DNA of 42,505 nt from an uncultured Eubacteriales bacterium. GTDB lineage: Bacteria > Bacillota > Clostridia > Oscillospirales > QAMX01. Within the stretch, counting starts at the first letter, position 1, and every line of letters starts with the position of its first letter. The notes beneath the pieces were generated by a model that made no database searches, was not told the DNA's origin, and was given only the letters and a program-made list of their open reading frames with translations. The position numbers and the translations under genes were made by a program. Location: the NCBI GenBank assembly GCA_905205975.1, contig CAJLFQ010000013.1, forward strand, positions 1-42,505, given 5' to 3'. This document shows, piece after piece, positions 40,028 to 42,505 of the stretch.

Positions 40028-41413
40028 TTATTTCCGGCTCTGAGACTGGAGGTTCTGCGCGGCCTTCGGGTCGCCGATGTGCATGGTGTTGTACGCCTCT
40101 TCGCTCGACGCAAACGGCCGGCCGATTTCGTTCCACTGGTTGGCGGCGACGTCCATCGGGTTCTCCGTTTTATAGGCTCTTTTGCGTTTTGCGATGTGCT
40201 TTTCCATGCGTTTGGTGAGCATTTTGACAACATCCGGTTCTTTGTCCGCGACGTTATGAAGCTCCTCCGGGTCTTTGATGAGGTTGTACAGTTCGACCTG
40301 CGGTTTGAAATGGAAGTCCGGCTCCATGGCGACGATGAGTTTCCACTCCGGCGTCCGCCAGCCGTGTTTGCGCATCCATGTCGCCTCGGTCAGGTACATT
40401 TCCGGTTCGGCTTCGCGCGGTTCGCCCGTCCAGAACGGAACCAGGCTGCGGCCGTCAAACTTGAGCTTTGTTTTGATGCCCAGGAGTTCCAGAATGGTCG
40501 GCATAACGTCTTTCTGCTGGACATAGTCGTCAAACACATAGCCTTCCGGCACGACACCCGGCATTTTGAAGACCAGTGGGACGTGCAGCGTGCATTCGTA
40601 CAAGCCGTGATGGTCATAGTAGCAGTCATGCTCGTCGAGCGTTTCGCCGTGGTCACTCGTCAGGACGACCAGCGTTTCTTCTTCGATGCCCAGCTCGCGC
40701 AGCGTCGTGAAGAGGCGCTGAATGCAGCTGTCCATATAGGCGATGGCGCCGTCATACTGCGCGTTGACATATTCTTTATCGGTGCAGCCGGCCGGGAACC
40801 ATTCTCTGAAGTAGTCGCAGAACGGTTTGAACGCATACAGATCGTCCAGCGAGTGGTTGTTCGGATCGCATTCGTCGCCGGAGTGGAAGATCCGGTCAAA
40901 CGGTGCGGGCGGCAGATACGGGGAGTGCGGGTCCATATGGCGGAGGAACAGGAAGAACGGCTTGTCTTCCGCCGCCAGCCGCTTCAGTTCCGGGATGGCG
41001 ACGTCGTTCAGGTTTTCCGCTTTGTGTGCGCGGCCGTCCGGATGATCCGGGCCCCAGCCGGAATAGTTGAGGTATTTGTGGAAGCCGTGCGTATACTGTC
41101 CGTCGCCGAAGCCGACGCAGGTGCAGTTATAGCCGTTTTTCGCAAGTTCTTCCTGAAGCGTGATGCCTTCGGGCAGATTGGGAACGTTCCGCAGGGTGAC
41201 GATCCCGGTGCCAAAGCAGTCGCGGCCCGTCAGCAGGGCGGAATAGCCCGGCGGCGTCGGGATGCTCGGTGAAAAGCAGTTGACAAAATTGACGCCGTCT
41301 TCCGCCATGCGGTCGATATGCGGCGTTGTCTGACGGTGATATCCGCAGAGGCTCAGGTTCAGCGCACGGCAGGAATCGATGCCGAGAAAGAGAATATTGG
41401 GCTTCTTTTTCAT
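40028..41413 (-). CDS. Sulfatase-like hydrolase with Thr at the catalytic position
   Basis: A 461-residue cytoplasmic-looking (no signal peptide) member of the alkaline phosphatase superfamily. It has the sulfatase fold marks: NILFLGIDS (D13 metal ligand), LLTGRD (60-65), FLRHMDPHSPYLPP (H159, H163) and TSDHGETLDEH (D254, H255). The sulfatase active-site motif Cys/Ser-x-Pro-Ser-Arg, where Cys or Ser becomes formylglycine, reads Thr53-Pro-Pro-Gly-Tyr57. No formylglycine can form, so it may be a phosphodiesterase/phosphatase-type Thr enzyme or an atypical sulfatase. The C-terminal ~130 residues resemble usual sulfatase subdomains. It is third-party to the sugar enzymes around it: between the isomerase (32 bases) and the second oxidoreductase. 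Confidence 0.85.
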   Translation of the reverse strand: MKKKPNILFLGIDSCRALNLSLCGYHRQTTPHIDRMAEDGVNFVNCFSPSIPTPPGYSALLTGRDCFGTGIVTLRNVPNLPEGITLQEELAKNGYNCTCVGFGDGQYTHGFHKYLNYSGWGPDHPDGRAHKAENLNDVAIPELKRLAAEDKPFFLFLRHMDPHSPYLPPAPFDRIFHSGDECDPNNHSLDDLYAFKPFCDYFREWFPAGCTDKEYVNAQYDGAIAYMDSCIQRLFTTLRELGIEEETLVVLTSDHGETLDEHDCYYDHHGLYECTLHVPLVFKMPGVVPEGYVFDDYVQQKDVMPTILELLGIKTKLKFDGRSLVPFWTGEPREAEPEMYLTEATWMRKHGWRTPEWKLIVAMEPDFHFKPQVELYNLIKDPEELHNVADKEPDVVKMLTKRMEKHIAKRKRAYKTENPMDVAANQWNEIGRPFASSEEAYNTMHIGDPKAAQNLQSQSRK

Positions 41414-41445
41414 TGGAAAATCTCCTTTTTTGTTTTTCCCGGCAG

Positions 41446-42243
41446 TCAGCGGGCGCCCAGCTCTTTGAGGCAGGCGTTCAGATAGCCGTAGCTTTCAGCG
41501 GCGACGATGTTGGCATCTGCCAGCGAAAGATCCGGGCCGATGACCTCGAGGTCCACCGGACCGTTGTATCCCTGTTTGACCATTTCGGCGACGTAGCCGC
41601 GGAGGTTGATGTCGCCGGTGCCGCAGATCTGCTGAAGCGGTGTGCCCGGAGAAGGCTGTCTGCCGTGGCAGTCACGGATGTGGATGTGGCGCATTGCCGG
41701 CAGAACCGCCGACAGCGCATTTTCCGGTTCTTCGCCGCAGCGGAAGATGTGGCTCGGGTCCATATCAATGCCGAAGAACGGGTTCTTGACACCTTCGATC
41801 ATGCGGAGCGTCGTCGGCGTGCTGTAAACGCTGGCGCCGACATGCGCCTTCATGCAGAGCGTCACGCCGTAGCTTTCAGCCAGTTTGGCCAGCATATTCA
41901 TATGGGCAATGCAGTCCACAAGGTCTTCTTCGACGTTCGACTTGCCTTTCGGCCCGATGTTGACCACCGGAATGCCCAGTTCTTTCGCCGCTTCAAATGC
42001 CAGCGTCAGGCGCGCTGGATCCGTGCTGGCAACTTCGGTCGCCAGAATCTTCATATCAAACTCTTCGCAGAGTTCTTTGATTTCGTTCTGCTGGCTGCGC
42101 CAGTCATTAAGTTTCAGATGTTCGCACATGCCCTCGATTGCAGAAATTTCAAACCCGTCATAACCGATCTTTTTCAGGTTTTCCACTGCTTCCCGCAGAG
42201 AATAGGCTTTGTACAGAACCGTATTAACGCCAAGCTGAATCAT
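41446..42243 (-). CDS. Sugar phosphate isomerase/epimerase family TIM-barrel protein
   Basis: A 265-residue xylose-isomerase-like (AP endonuclease 2 superfamily) barrel. Motifs include IGYDGFEISAIEG near 27-39, NIGPKGKS near 96, GIDMDPSHIFRCGE (about 158-171) and HIHIRDCHG (about 186-194) with candidate metal-binding His and Asp, and VDLEVIGPD (about 221-229) supplying a Glu. Such proteins interconvert keto- and aldo-sugars or inosose intermediates. It is the first gene of the operon, with a promoter at 42320-42348. No transporter or glycosidase lies within the window, so the uptake partner, if any, is elsewhere. Confidence 0.9.
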   Translation of the reverse strand: MIQLGVNTVLYKAYSLREAVENLKKIGYDGFEISAIEGMCEHLKLNDWRSQQNEIKELCEEFDMKILATEVASTDPARLTLAFEAAKELGIPVVNIGPKGKSNVEEDLVDCIAHMNMLAKLAESYGVTLCMKAHVGASVYSTPTTLRMIEGVKNPFFGIDMDPSHIFRCGEEPENALSAVLPAMRHIHIRDCHGRQPSPGTPLQQICGTGDINLRGYVAEMVKQGYNGPVDLEVIGPDLSLADANIVAAESYGYLNACLKELGAR

Positions 42244-42319
42244 AGTCGTTTTCCTCCGTTCAAATCAATTGAATCGTGTTGATGGGAATCCATATGCCGG
42301 GGGTAATGCCAGCATCTTC

Positions 42320-42348
42320 ATTATACAGGATTCGACCGGCAAATTCAA
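42320..42348 (-). promoter_or_regulatory. Promoter of the carbohydrate operon
   Basis: TTGAAT (42343-42348), 17-bp spacer, TATAAT (42320-42325) on the minus strand, about 75 bases upstream of the isomerase start. Confidence 0.85.
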
Positions 42349-42456
42349 CAGGAATTTGGCTCATTCAAAAAAAGATTTTTCCCGTTTTTTGCAAACGCCG
42401 CAGTGCGCTTATAAACGCTTTGCGCGTTCAGCTTTCGGCCGGTTGGGCTTGCTTTC

Positions 42457-42485
42457 TTGCTTTTCCGGGCGGTTTGTTGTATCAT
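42457..42485 (+). promoter_or_regulatory. Rightward promoter at the window edge
   Basis: TTGCTT (42457-42462), 17-bp spacer, TATCAT (42480-42485), reading out of the window. It suggests a divergent gene just past 42505, possibly the operon's regulator. Confidence 0.6.
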
Positions 42486-42505
42486 AGTGAAAACATCTTC
42501 GGCTT

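Noticed and set aside
1..42505. CRISPR arrays, tRNA or rRNA genes, insertion sequences, prophage genes
   Set aside because: No repeat-spacer series, tRNA fold, rRNA segment, transposase or phage protein was found by reading both strands.

Overview
The window reads as chromosome of a Gram-positive, low-oxygen Clostridia-type Firmicute, most likely an Oscillospirales/Ruminococcaceae-like gut bacterium. The evidence is its housekeeping set and regulatory style: a Cys4 zinc-type L28, WhiA, a DivIVA-domain protein, HelD, Mini-RNase III, the DnaE-type polymerase III, a T-box leader, FeoA/FeoA/FeoB with a Cys-rich partner, near-consensus SigA promoters with 17-bp spacers, strong GGAGG ribosome binding sites, and moderately high GC in the third codon position. 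No rRNA, tRNA, CRISPR array, transposase or phage gene was seen. Taxonomy is inference from gene content only.

Left part (1-9409), mostly minus strand: rpmB with its own promoter; a T-box-controlled operon (Lrp/AsnC regulator, class I aminotransferase, DUF362-ferredoxin protein, ispE); a DHHW-domain lipoprotein; a plus-strand YpsA-like SLOG protein; and helD-mrnC with a 4-bp overlap.

Middle part (9410-20397), plus strand: a decayed YdjI-like SPFH gene (frameshift plus large internal deletion) beside an intact YdjG-like double zinc-ribbon membrane protein. Next comes an iron module: a regulatory region with three TTAG-N6-CTAA palindromes, feoA, feoA, feoB with a large extra ectodomain, and a 56-residue Cys-rich membrane protein. 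It is followed by a DtxR-like regulator lacking the usual metal ligands, a MacB/FtsX-type ABC exporter, a CopZ-like heavy-metal-binding protein and a membrane-tethered methyltransferase. A DivIVA-domain protein has its own promoter.

Right part (20398-42505), minus strand: an ECF sigma factor with a probable membrane anti-sigma protein; the dnaB-tilS-hpt-ftsH-rluA run; a larger run of PLP-homeostasis protein, RNHCP protein, class A PBP, murB, whiA and dnaE; and finally a four-gene carbohydrate operon (TIM-barrel isomerase/epimerase, sulfatase-like enzyme with Thr at the catalytic position, two Gfo/Idh/MocA oxidoreductases) with its own promoter and terminator.

The most unusual signals are the feo/DtxR-like/ABC/HMA region as a possible metal-stress module, the Thr-site sulfatase homologue in a sugar-oxidoreductase operon, the T-box on an Lrp-aminotransferase operon, and the SPFH gene remnant whose frameshift lies inside a perfect 15-bp inverted repeat.
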